Shown in pieces: positions 43,315-53,725 of a stretch of 64,000 nucleotides of DNA (positions are counted from its first letter, which is position 1; each line of letters starts with the position of its first letter). Source of the stretch: Metaphire vulgaris (taxonomy: Eukaryota; Annelida; Clitellata; Crassiclitellata; Megascolecidae); the NCBI GenBank assembly GCA_018105865.1, contig CM030834.1, positions 6,248,668-6,312,667 of the forward strand, in the 5' to 3' direction. A program made the translations under genes and the position numbers. The notes under the pieces are model-generated. The model saw only the letters and a program-made list of their open reading frames with translations, had not been told where the DNA came from and ran no database searches.

Positions 43315-46295
43315 TGCTAGACGAATGGCCGTGGTAGGAATTGACATCACGGTATGTGGGAATATTCTAAAGAGGTTGGCAAGAAGACACTCAGAACTCT
43401 CCAAGGTCTCTGCATCACAACCATCCGCAAGTGGGCAAGCAGAAGTTCCTGTTGAAGTCAGCAGTAGGCCTAATGAAGATACATATACTTCAGATAGTGA
43501 TACTCCTAATGATGACAACTATGATCCGCCAGGGATTTCACGGCGAGAAACTGAGAGTAAGGTAAAAAGAATAAAGAAGACCTCTTCACAAGTGCGAACC
43601 TCTCTGCCTAATATATCTTTAATAGCTGCATGACATGTATTCTGTATCAGATAAGGCAGGTAGCTGCCCTATCTTCGTCATGTTTTCAAGACATTGTACT
43701 CGTTTATGAAGACGATAGAACCCTCATTTAGACATAAGCAAAATGAGAATTTAAGGGAAAGGAAAAGAACGGAACTGAATGAAGAGGAGGACAGCAATGT
43801 TATCGAATGTGTTTCTTTTGATGGAAGGAAGGATAAAACACTAGTTCCTAAGAAGAAAGATGAGATAAGTCATATGAAGACTGTAATTGAGGAGTGTGTG
43901 GCAATTGTTTAGGAGTCAGGTTGGTCACGTTTCACCGAGAAAGAATCTGTGATTTGAATCAAAACGTGTATTCTATTCTATTCTATTCTATTCTACTTGA
44001 TAATTTATGTAGCGCTATAGCATAGCCAAGGCCAAAGGCAAGAGCGTTTTACAAAAGACAGTCATACGATAAACGAAATAAATGAGTTTTAAGGTTCGAT
44101 AAGAACGACTCGAAGTTGGTTGTCGTGGTCACAGAAGCTGGAAGTGCGTTCCAAAGGAGAGGATTGCCCCGAGTCACAGATCTTTCTCCAAGCTTCACGG
44201 TCTTAGACGGAGGGGGAACGTAGAGGTGAGATCGTTTGCTAGAACGAAGCTGTTTGCGACAGTCTGTCATCACCGGCCTGCGTATCAACGCCGAAAGATA
44301 TTCGGGGCAGAAAGGGTCATGCAAGGCTCGGAAGGTCAGCGAGCATCGTTTAAAAACGATACGCTCCGGGATCTTGAGCCAATGGAGCTTATCCCTTAAT
44401 AACGGGGTAACGTGGTCATGCCACCTGGCACCGAAAATCATCCGGGCGGCGGCGTTCAGGACCGATTGCAGTCGGCCCAGCTGATAGTCGGGAAGACCGA
44501 GGAGGAGGCTATTACAATAATCCAGCCTGGATAACACCAGGGCACGGACTAGATGTATCGCAGCTGATGTTGAGATGTAACGACGAATCTCCCTAATCTT
44601 TCGGAGCTGAAAGTAACAAGCGCGGGTTACGAAATTCACTTGGCCGACGAACGATAGGGAGTCATCAAGGAGAACACCGAGGAGGCGCACTTCGGTAGAC
44701 GGAGCGACGACAGCATCTCCGATCGTAAACGACGTTCGACTGATCTGGTGGACCCTTCGAGGGGTGTTAATCCACAACAGTTCAGTTTTTTCAGGGTTTA
44801 ATGCAAGGCGATTTGTCGCTGTCCACTGCATTATTTCGCAGATGCAGTCTTGTAGGCGAGCTCGCAGATTATCTGTTTCCAGGGATGGGCAGGAGGAGTA
44901 CACCTGCCCGTCATCGGCATAAGCATGCCATGCTAGCCCATGCGAGTCTACAATGCGTCCCACATCCGCGACGTATAAGATAAACAGGAGTGGACCTAGG
45001 ATCGACCCTTGTGGTACTCCGCAGCGTACAGGACATTTAGCTGACGTGCGACCCTCCCAGGTGACAGACTGTGTCCTCTCGGAGAGGTAGTCGCACAGCC
45101 AAAGTAGCGCTTGGTCTTTAATACCGAAGGATAGTTCGAGGCGGCGAATGAGGATAGAGTGGTCGACGGTATCGAACGCTGCGGAGAGGTCAAGCATACA
45201 CAGAAGCGCCTGATCCCCATTGGTAATTGCGTAATTGTGTATTGTGTACATGTTAAAAGAGAAAGGAACTGACATACAGAAACTGGTTGCTACTGGTTGC
45301 GATGGTACTGTAACTAATACTGGGAGATCAGGAAATGCTATGAGGTTGTTAGAATAAGTAGGGTGACCTTTGCAGTGGGTCAACTACCGTTACAGGACCT
45401 AAGGGGTTTCTGGTCCACTTGGTCAGCAGCTACAAACTTGTCAGAACTTTTCCATTGTAGGTTTCGATTTAATTGAAGGAGAGATACCCATTGTAACATG
45501 CGAAGACTTAAGTTCAGATAAGGCTTATCTGCCGGACGTTTGGAAGGCTATAACAATTGGTGACTATATTCGCAGAGTTTGGCATCACGCGACCCAAGGA
45601 AACTCGCACATTCAAGATGGCTTGCAACAGCTAACCGAGGTACGGAAAACCCAACAGAAAATTTGAAAAACTAGCAACTTATGATACAAAAGTATAAACT
45701 CCAGTCTGGTTTCATATCGAAATGAAGCCATCCTGCAAGGACGGAGGGCACCAACTTTGAAAGACAATTTAATTATCACGATACCTTCCTGTAGAACTTA
45801 AATTAGTAGTTGATCCAGCAATCCAGAGAAATGGCTACTTTGGACATGAAGAGAATCTATTGATGGCAATGTTGTCAGACGCAGATGCACAGCAACACAT
45901 CAAAGAAGGTAGTGCTATGAAGAATACTGAAAGCTAGACGTACTTCAAATATTACTCGAATTCCAAAATTCAAAATTCCAGTGTTCAATGTTGATGCTGC
46001 CAGTTAGGCCTATATTGACTTAATTAACTGGCACAAGAAACAACTATCAGCTCCTCCTCTACTTTCTAACCTCTCAGGCCAAAAAATTTCTTCCTTGACA
46101 AAGAGCGCAGATCAGCAGTTGAACTTTCAGAGATTTCAGTGCCATTCTCAGGCAACTGAAAGATGTGTGAAACTAGTAACTGGGGCCAGTGCTGCAGTTT
46201 GTGGCCCAATTGCAAGAGAAGGACACATAAAGTCAAAGCATGCCTCTCTCAGGCTCATGCCATATTCTAGCACAAAATCAGACTTCAGATAGAAT
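43315..46295 (+). pseudogene. DGRKD-family transposase-like gene, copy 3
   Basis: Plus-strand frames give a low-complexity acidic N-terminal part, RERKRTELNEEEDS, VSFDGRKDKTLVPKKKDE, EECVAIV; then after the LINE LVATGCDGTVTNTGRSGN, PLQWVNYR, VSGPLGQQLQTCQNFSIVGF, EDLSSDKAYLPDVWKAI, LVVDPAIQRNGYFGHEENLL, MLSDADAQQHI, ATERCVKLVTGASAAVCGPI and a stop near 46291. The GCDGT motif is intact here, unlike copy 2. Asp of CDGT and Glu of ERCVKLVT are plausible catalytic acids of an RNase H-like transposase; that is my inference. Stops and frameshifts are numerous. Confidence 0.72.
43970..45245 (-). mobile_element. 5'-truncated family B LINE in the DGRKD element
   Basis: From about 45245 down the minus strand is one open frame: LLCMLDLSAAFDTVDHSILI, CGVPQGSILGPLLFILYVAD, HAYADDGQVYSSC (YADD), NRLALNPEKTELLWINTPRR, VLSRLDYCNSLLLGLPDYQL, RMIFGARWHDHVTPLLRDK, RSVTRGNPLLWNALPASVT and THLFRLSYDCLL ending at 44049. 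The 3' UTR has TTTATGTAGCGCTATAG and the tail is five copies of the pentamer GAATA (as TATTC on plus, 43970-43996). The absence of lesions makes it one of the youngest LINE copies here. Confidence 0.9.
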
Positions 46296-46720
46296 CAGAC
46301 AGAAACCTGTGGTTTCACTGTAAAGCGCACATTATGTAATTGATCCGGCGTGTACTGTGCTTTGCATATTGTGAGACATAACGAAGCTTGCCGCAGCACT
46401 ACAGGGTCTATAAGTATGCAAGATGCAATATAAATTGATTGTAATTCTTTTTACCTATTTACAAAAGCAGTTTTGGATAATTGTATTGTCTGTATTATTA
46501 AAATAAAACAGTTGTATGTAAATGAATAAGGCCTATATGCCAAAATGCATTAATTGCACAAAATACCCAAACTTCATTGTCTCTGGGGAGGCTCTTAATG
46601 TTCATTTAAAAATTCAAAATTTTCACAGAACAAATCACTGATACCTTGCACAACTTTCCCGCACTATTAGAATGTTGAATTGGAAAATTTTTAAAATTTC
46701 GTCCTTTTCACTCCACCCTA

Positions 46721-47339
46721 TTATACATACTGTATATATTATATACATATAATATATAGTGTATATGTAATATATGTATAATATATAATATATATTTCTG
46801 AAATCAGCAGCCCAATAGGCATTTGCGACATGAGGTCAAATGACCCCAGGGGTCCCATGGTTGGTGGCGCCACCTAGTCAATGCAAAGCTAATTGCTGTA
46901 ATACCCCCTTGGAGGAGACCATTTTACAAGCAAAGTCACTAATTTTCAGAAACTATCTCTTATGGCTGCCACAGGACACAGTCTCAAAAGCTCATTTTGA
47001 CCCCATTGCAGTTCCAGGGTTTAAGACTATCCTAGTCTTTCAAGTTGCTTACATACAAAAATCAGAAATAACACAGACCTACAAAATTGTGTGAACTCTT
47101 CTCCATAAAGATTCTTTTAGTTTTTGGGGTGCTTATCTAAAATATGCAATCGAGTTTCTTCTATCACGTTCCGTTTTTCTACACTTTAAATAAATTGTGT
47201 TCTAGTATATAGCTAAAATGTAGCACATTTAAGCGAAAGGTGCAAATAACGAAAAAGTAAAAACGTAGTTACGAATTTGCATTTCTGTTAACAATATGAC
47301 TGACAATTGGAATAGGTACAGTACTTCTTCCTAAGAACA
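46721..47339. other. No recognised gene
   Basis: AT-rich palindromic TATATA blocks at 46727-46795, then a GGTCAAATGACCCC-type motif at 46831 resembling piggyBac ends. No coding sense seen. Confidence 0.55.
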
Positions 47340-47900
47340 CACCAATTGACATCTTCTCAATCTTTTGTCTGCAAAAGTCCGTGAATATCTCTTAACCTTA
47401 TGAGACTTGTCCCGAGTTGGCCGATGAAGAGACCAGCAGCAATCTCTTATCATGTTTACATCTCAACGGCCTTGGTATCGTTTTTCCTTTTCTGTAATAC
47501 CTTGGGTGAAACTGCTTACCATGCTCTTCGCTTACTGATCATAAATTTTCAGGAAAAACTCATGCAAGGATGGAAAAATGTAGCTTCTGACTCATATTGC
47601 ATTCAGGTTCTTCAAATTTTAAAAGCATGTTGCCTCTATTTCTGCAGGCAGGGTCTTTTTTGTTATCCAGAAGCTCCAAAGCTATCGGTTTAAAATGCAG
47701 TTCAAGTAACCTTTTCCTTTGAGTTCGTCATTGTCTCAAATGTATGACTCTGCCTGAGTTTTCGGTATGTAAGAATCTACAGACACCTTCTTTCAACTTT
47801 CATTCTGACAGAATTTTTACAAATTGCTTAACGAGACCACAAAACTTTCACTTACAAAACTCACAGGCACAGTGATGCTTTTGCTTTCTGGTTAGAGATT
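47340..47900 (-). pseudogene. GERFH-family gene, copy 2 (central part)
   Basis: Minus-strand frames read GLVKQFVKILSE then KLKEGVC, NMSQKLHFSIL, FPENL, SVSEEHGKQFHPR, EKEKRYQGR then DVNMIRDCCWSLHRPTRD. These align with the homologous stretch of copy 1 (LGLMKNFVKAM ... SDEHGERFHKDI ... DYCW) but at low identity, so this is a different, older subfamily member. Confidence 0.62.
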
Positions 47901-49024
47901 TCTTCGTGAAGACCATGTTTTCTTGGTCAAATGCTGATCCCGCACCCTACTGTACCGTTCATAAGGGAAGCAAGGGAGTTTAGTGAAACCACTTTGCTGT
48001 CCTAGTAGCATAGGCCTACCTCCAACCTGCAAGGCTACCCGTGATTGGATTATTTGGTCGTTTATAATAATAGCTGCAAATTGTCATAGTCTTTTTGAGA
48101 TGAACGGAATGTCCCTCTGACATGATAATATAAAGCAATAATGTTGGCGTTGTGGAGGAGAACCGTAAAGCCTTATAGGTTTCTTTTGCAGGTAACTTCT
48201 GCAAATAAGGAGCATATATTTCTCCGAACGGCGGTCGCACATTAAACCAGTTCATCTAGTACCCTTTATCTATGGCAGGTTACGACGTCATGACGACACA
48301 CGTTAATAACGTAGATTTGGCAGTCCAAAAAATGTGTTGTCTTGTTCTCTTAATATGATTGACAGATCACGAGCGTTATTAACCATTACAAACAACGCAG
48401 AGCTAATGCAACGAACCCTTTTAGTAGAGTCAGACCGAAACTACAATGTACAATTTCGGCCGAAGCCGAAACTTGAGGCATAACTGCAGTCCCACATTCG
48501 GCCGAAGTCGAAGCTAAGCCGAGACTGTATGTAATAAAATCGGCCGAAGCCGAAGCTATTGCCATGCATTCATAAAGGTTAGTAAACAGCGACGTTTTAG
48601 ATTTGAGATACAAAAACACGTATGATTAATATAAAATATAAGCAAAAGTTACTTTTTCACTTGTTGCTTACGGTGAATATTTTATATTGACTATAGAAAA
48701 ATACACACGATTAATATCAAATATAAGTAAAAGTTAATTTGTCACTTGTGATGTTAATTTATAAACATATATATAATTGTAGCCGAAAAGTCGAATGCTG
48801 TAGACCTAAGCCAAAATAATTAGGTCAACTGTTGTCTAACTCTAAATCCGCAACGATCTGATTACTGAGTAAAAAAGATAATCAAACTCATCATTTAAAG
48901 AAATACTCTAGCTTTAGCAGCGCTTTCAAAATCTACAGTTAATTTTCAGTTTTATCGTGCACAAGCCGTTTAAGGATTAATTATAACTCACAATACTCGC
49001 AAAACAAAGCAAGTTCGCACATAC
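47901..49024. other. Intron without recognised genes
   Basis: A motif TTCGGCCGAAGCCGAA occurs three times with variants (48458-48557), possibly subterminal repeats of an unrecognised element. No other feature found; the missing integrin exon was looked for here without success. Confidence 0.5.
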
Positions 49025-49121
49025 TGATCTGGAGCTTGGTTGGTATACGGTAATGCTGCCTTGTCAACAAAGGTTCCGAATCCAATTTGATAATCAGTTG
49101 TTATGTTGCTAATTTCATCCA
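49025..49121 (-). CDS. Integrin beta exon (IGFGTFVDKAALPY)
   Basis: The minus strand has acceptor cttgaacag, 97 coding bases and donor gtatgt. The peptide reads VDEISNITTDYQIGFGTFVD then KAALPYTNQAPDQ. It matches the integrin beta I-like domain stretch -IGFGSFVDK---PY---. It enters in phase 1, completing the codon begun by the G at the end of the exon at 50055-50186 (L-V-D), and leaves in phase 2. The intron to the previous exon is 933 bp and contains the SPIN-like hAT. Confidence 0.93.
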
Positions 49122-49569
49122 CTGTTCAAGTAAAAAACACTATGACCATAGTCTTAGAGAAGCAGCAAATCATTAAAGAAAACTTTTACAAATTTATGAC
49201 ATGCGTAATCGTGCATAGAAGCAGAGTGATTTACAAGACGAAAACGGCAAGAATCAACCTTTGAGAAAAATTCGAAATTTGGGATTCCACACATTTGTCT
49301 GTTTTTTATTCTGGATAAATTTTTATCTGCGCTAGCGACATAGGCCTATAAGGATGTGAGCTAACTATACCGGTAACTGTTTTATTTAAGTAATCAGTCA
49401 AATATCGGACTTTTAAATACGCTATCACGAATGTCAATAGCTTAGTTATATTTTTTGAACAGATAACAAATAAACAATAGAGAACAGAAGACTAAAACAT
49501 CGCAGAAGCTGAATGGCAAGCTCAAGATTCAAGAAGAAAAGAGTGAAATCATTTCCCATCTATCTATTG

Positions 49570-49910
49570 CAGCGGTTCTCAACCTGTGGGTCGCGACCCC
49601 CACGGGGGTCGAATGACGATTTGCCAGGGGTCGCCCGAGACCATCAGAAATATGGGGTTGTCTCTTTTATTGTTATTGTACAAAATTTCCTCAGTGGTAG
49701 TTACGACGTACTAGTTGTTTTACTATAATTGTCATTCGAGAATAGACATGGAGACAATTAAATAACAATTTCGAACATTTTGATTGTCGTAGCATTATTA
49801 CTTTTAGCAGTTTACAATGTGAACGAAAATAATTTTACCGTTGGGGGGTCGCCACATCATGGGGAATTGAATTAAAAGGGTCGCGGCATTATAAAGGTTG
49901 AGAACCGCTG
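49570..49910. mobile_element. SPIN-like non-autonomous hAT
   Basis: The 341-bp element begins CAGCGGTTCTCAACCTGTGG and continues GTCGCGACCCCCACGGGGGTCG; it ends GGGTCGCGGC...AAGGTTGAGAACCGCTG. ATCTATTG is duplicated exactly (49562-49569, 49911-49918), the 8-bp hAT signature. Both ends and subterminal motifs closely resemble, from memory, the SPIN family of horizontally transferred hATs. It has no transposase. It lies in an intron of the integrin gene. Confidence 0.88.
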
Positions 49911-50054
49911 ATCTATTGCCACGATTAGCTGGCAGTTAACCGGCGAAATGATGATGAATTTTAAATAAAATCCTTCAACTGATAATTAATGCAGCATATG
50001 TGTGAAACACGCACAATGGTTCATGAGCGTTTCCTTTTTGTATCATGAACTCAC

Positions 50055-50186
50055 CAAGTTTCTGTGAAAAGTTTCCAAGCGCTTCTTTATAGGATTTCAT
50101 TGTATGGGATACATCCATGATGAAATACAAATCAACTGGATAATTAGCTGCCTGTCTAAACACTAGTGGAAACTGAATATTCGAAT
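50055..50186 (-). CDS. Integrin beta exon (start of betaI domain, YPVDLYFIMDVSHT)
   Basis: The minus strand has acceptor cttattttcag, 132 coding bases in phase 1/1 and donor gtgagt. The peptide reads SNIQFPLVFRQAANYPVDLY then FIMDVSHTMKSYKEALGNFS and QKL. It matches the conserved RQA--YPVDLYYLMDLSYSMKDD stretch of integrin beta. The MIDAS motif D-x-S-x-S is D-V-S-H-T here, and the two aspartates that follow in characterised subunits (ADMIDAS) are replaced by Ser-Tyr. Upstream exons were not recognised at higher coordinates. Confidence 0.93.
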
Positions 50187-50889
50187 CTGAAAATAAGAAA
50201 TAAAGACTTTTATGATTTGTCGTGTCAGGGTACTTAGTAATTAATATAGAAGACTCGCTCCGTATCTTCGCTTTGATCTGTGTAGCTGCAGCAGGAAAGA
50301 GATATACCGACGACAAATACGCATGAAGCTTAATAGGCTATTAGATCTTCGTGGCTCAGTGGTGTAAAGTGCTGTGTTTGCGCAGTCAGCATGACCGACT
50401 CGGTTCCTAAGATACCTAGATGTAGTAGATGAGAGTCGACAATTGAAGGCTATGTAATTACCTATCTAAAAATCACATTTCTTTATTATAAATATACTAT
50501 ACCTTGTACCTAATTCATTATCATTATCTTTTTCAGTTGTATAAATTCACTAGTAGGCCTACTGTTTGTGTCATAATTAATTACACTGATTCTAATTTCA
50601 AAGTTTTTGATCTTCTGTACTTGACCAGAATCGTCTGGATGTCTTTCTCCAATTTAATCTCACCCTTCAAGAAATCTGATAATTCATAATCTTTTGTCAT
50701 TAATTCTTATACACTGACATTTAAAATTTTAGATCAAAAGTATTAGGCCTACATGTACTTGAATTTGTAATTAACAATATTGTTTAAAATGTATTCCTTG
50801 TTTGCTATATTCTAATGCATTTTTAATATTAAGGATTTACTTGAATTACTATGCTTATGTTTAAATAGTTCTGTTAAATAACGTTCTGT
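50187..50889. other. Intron with a doubtful tRNA-like head
   Basis: At 50348-50415 GTGGCTCAGTGGTGTAAAGT and a distant CTCGGTTCCTAAG resemble A and B boxes of a tRNA-derived SINE, but the B box lacks its usual AATCC and no body is recognised. The rest is AT-rich without features. Confidence 0.35.
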
Positions 50890-52110
50890 GATGTGATGAT
50901 CAATTTGGATTTAGAAGAGGAATGGGGACTAGGGATGCCATTGGATCTTTAAGAGTACTAAGTGAAAGAAGTATACAACACGGCAAGGATGTCTACATAT
51001 GCTTTGTAGACTATGAGAAGGCCTTTGATAGAGTGGACTGGGTTAAATTAATGAGGGCATTGCGAAGACTTGGAGTGGATTGGAGAGAAAGACGGCTAAT
51101 CGGTAATCTCTACATGGGACAAGCAGTGAGAATAAGAATAGAAGGAGACATGACAGAACCGGGAAAGATTGGAAGAGGGGTAAGACAGGGATGCCCGCTG
51201 TCACCACTGCTATTCAATATTGGATATCGGATATCGGATATTGGACATCGAAGAACTGATCAAAGAAGCACTAGAGGAGTTGGAAGAAGGAATCAAAGTA
51301 GGAGGAGTATTGGTACCAGCATTGCGATTTGCAGACGACCAGACTATGTTAGCAAACAAAGAAAAAGCTTTACAAAACATCATGGATAGACTGGCCTTAG
51401 TATCCGAAGAATATGGTATGAGGATTAACACCAAAAAGACGAAAGTGATGGTCATCAGTAAAGAGCAAGGAAATGAGGCAAACATCCCAATCTATGGACA
51501 TAAGGTAGAACAAGTGAAACAATTCTGCTACCTTGGCAGCCTTATCACGGAAGATGCCAGATGTCAAAGCGAAATAAGAAGGAGAATTGCAATGGGAAAG
51601 GAAGCATTCTACCAAAGGAAGGAACTAATGAGGGGTAATCTCGATAAAGGGCTAAAGAAGAGAATGATTAAAACACTGATATGGAGTGTGGTGTTATATG
51701 GCTCAGAGACATGGACGATGAGAAAAGACGACATCAGAAGACTGGAGGCGTTCGAGATGTGGACATGGAGGCGAATGGAAAGAATAAGTTGGACTGTTGG
51801 ACACAACATATATCCAATAAAGACGTCCTAGATATCGTGGAAGAGAAAAACACAGTAATACAAACAATAAAACAAAGGCAAAGGAACTGGATGGGCCACA
51901 TTTTAAGAGGAGAATCGTTGTCCAAAACAATACTGGAAGGACACATGGGGGTAAAATAAACAGAGGAAGACCACGTACATCACTACTGCAATGGATGATG
52001 ACAAAAGACGGATACAAAGGATTAAAGACCCAAGCTGCTGACAGAGATAGATGGCGCCAATGGGAACCAGGACCTGTTTCCGGGCAGAGAACTTAAAGAA
52101 AAATAAAAGA
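50890..52110 (+). pseudogene. RTE-like LINE reverse transcriptase, 3' half
   Basis: The plus strand encodes SIQHGKDVYICFVDYEKAFD and RVDW, GRGVRQGCPLSPLLFNI, then after a frame break around the short GGATATC repeats (51222-51245) LRFADDQTMLANKEKAL (FADD active site), KTKVMVISKEQGNE, QFCYLGSLITEDARCQSEI, VVLYGSETWTMRKDDIRRLE and MWTWRRMERISWT. Further breaks precede QRQRNWMGHILRG. The fold order and sequence style are RTE. It ends in an AAATAAAT tail. Only about four lesions are seen. Confidence 0.85.
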
Positions 52111-52270
52111 TTTTTTTAGTTGGAAATAAATAAATGTCGTCTATTATTACTCGTGTGAGCTTATCCATAGAGTTATTATTATAACTAGATGCCGTCTATC
52201 TATGGCAAAGCCAGACCAAAGTTGTCGCCAGTTTGCATTGGGTTGTGTCAAGAAATGTTTAACCCGCAGG

Positions 52271-52845
52271 TAGGGTTAAGCTAACCGAGTAGTTCATTAC
52301 TCGAGTAATTGACGAGTAGCTTAACGAGTACTCGCGTAAAACCGGAAATGAATGACTTAGTAAACGTTCTACGTCAAATATTATTTGCCTCATGGTCCTT
52401 ATTAAAATAGTTCCACACTAACGAACTACATTGTCTCTTTCGCTCAGCAATACTATGGATTAGCAAAATCACCATAACACAACACTAATGTGCAAATTAG
52501 TAATTACAAATCGCTTTTGTTTTGACAGTTTTGTATGTTGCGCGTCATCAGTGACGTCAGTTTAGTTGTAGCACGTGACCACTGAGAATAAACTTAAGGA
52601 TGTGCGGAAAACCAGAGCTGAATGTCTAAAAGAGCTGATCAATCATTCATAGCGAATACGAATAACTTAAATAATAATGCTGAATAATAATTTGTATAAA
52701 ATATAAACGGTAGACCGAATTTTAATCACATTTTTGGGGTTTTCTTTATTTAGCTATTCTATGCAAGTACTCGACTCCAAAAAATTACTTGACTCCAATT
52801 TGGAGTCGAGTACTCGCGTTACTCGAGTTACTCGGCGCAGCCCTA
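52271..52845. mobile_element. hAT-type MITE rich in ACTCGAGTA
   Basis: TAGGGTTAAGCTAACCGAGT at the left and, in complement, TAGGGCTGCGCCGAGTAACT at the right start inverted repeats that continue through ACTCGAGTAA. CCCGCAGG is duplicated exactly (52263-52270, 52846-52853). The 575-bp interior is non-coding. Confidence 0.88.
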
Positions 52846-53679
52846 CCCGCAGGCATCTTGAAGACCCCATACTTCTTTAGCGCTATCGTCATTCGATGAT
52901 ATCCAATTATGTAGACTTCTAAACATTGAATAACGATGAATGAAGAAACAAAAAAATAATTGTGCAATCTAATCTAATCGTCAATGTATTTGAGAGATTT
53001 TGGCGTTTTTATATGGTAACTGAAATCTGATTATTTGCGAAGATACATAGCCTAGATATGGGTCACGTCACCGCTTTTATATATTTTACCATTGTTGCTC
53101 TAAATGTGTTCCGTTTGATCTTTTACCCATCTTTTTCACAATTCTTATTCGTACCAATTGATTCCCGAATATAAATACTATAACCGTATCGTAAAAGTAG
53201 TTTTCTGGTCGATTATTAGTTGAGTTTGAAGCTGCTTTGTGCAGTGCTGATTTATGCGACCAGGCCTATGTTACTATGTCATTTTTGAAGGCTCATTTGC
53301 GGCACGTCTTCATTTGTACACTGAGCAACTGCACAATGTCGCAGCATTTCGCATAAATCAGACGATCAATTTCAGAATTGATCGTCTGATTTTTTATATT
53401 TAAACAACTATACACTGGTCTACATTTAACAACAAATTCTGCTGACCTAAGTATTTTGGCCGATTTGACCCAAATCAAAGGTGCTAATTCCAGATATGAA
53501 GTAAAAAATGATGGAATACATCAATTTTTCGCAAATGAGGAATGTTTATTAAAGGCGTTAAAGTGAGACATCAGAGAAAATATGACATTTTTAAGAACCG
53601 ATAGCACGTAATATAATTTATTCAACCAAAGAAACGAGTCTGTCGTCTTACAAAGAGAGCAATAAGAGTAATAGTTAGT
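52846..53679. other. Unassigned sequence with a 17-bp snap-back repeat
   Basis: Arms AAATCAGACGATCAATT (53355-53371) and AATTGATCGTCTGATTT (53376-53392) are exact reverse complements around TCAG. No gene recognised. Confidence 0.7.
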
Positions 53680-53725
53680 TATTTAAATTTGGAGGCAGGA
53701 ATCTTCTCTTTTTGGATTCTCTTGT

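Larger units (their letters stand above)
42642..46720 (+). mobile_element. DGRKD-family DNA element with 16-bp perfect terminal inverted repeats
   Basis: TAGGGTGGAGTGAAAA starts the element and its exact complement ends it (46705-46720). A second inverted pair, GAGCCTCCCCA, lies about 110-140 bp inside each end. The interior encodes the best DGRKD-family protein of the window, interrupted by a hAT MITE (43085-43306) and a family B LINE (43970-45245). Flanks read ...CAATT and TTATAC..., so the target duplication is at most TT and remains unclear. Confidence 0.78.

Noticed and set aside
43098..43337. A GC-rich plus-strand frame with Gly-Pro-Gly-Arg-Arg
   Set aside because: It lies within a hAT MITE with exact ends and an internal duplication.
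47400..47693. A 97-codon plus-strand frame
   Set aside because: The minus strand of the same stretch shows GERFH-family protein motifs; the plus frame is a shadow.
48016..48255. Possible missing integrin exon (minus strand, acceptor-like ttatttgcag)
   Set aside because: The peptide lacks the expected Cys pair and the F-x-H-x-L-x-LT pattern; phase does not fit.
50348..50415. tRNA gene
   Set aside because: The A-box-like start is fair but the B box and acceptor pairing are missing.
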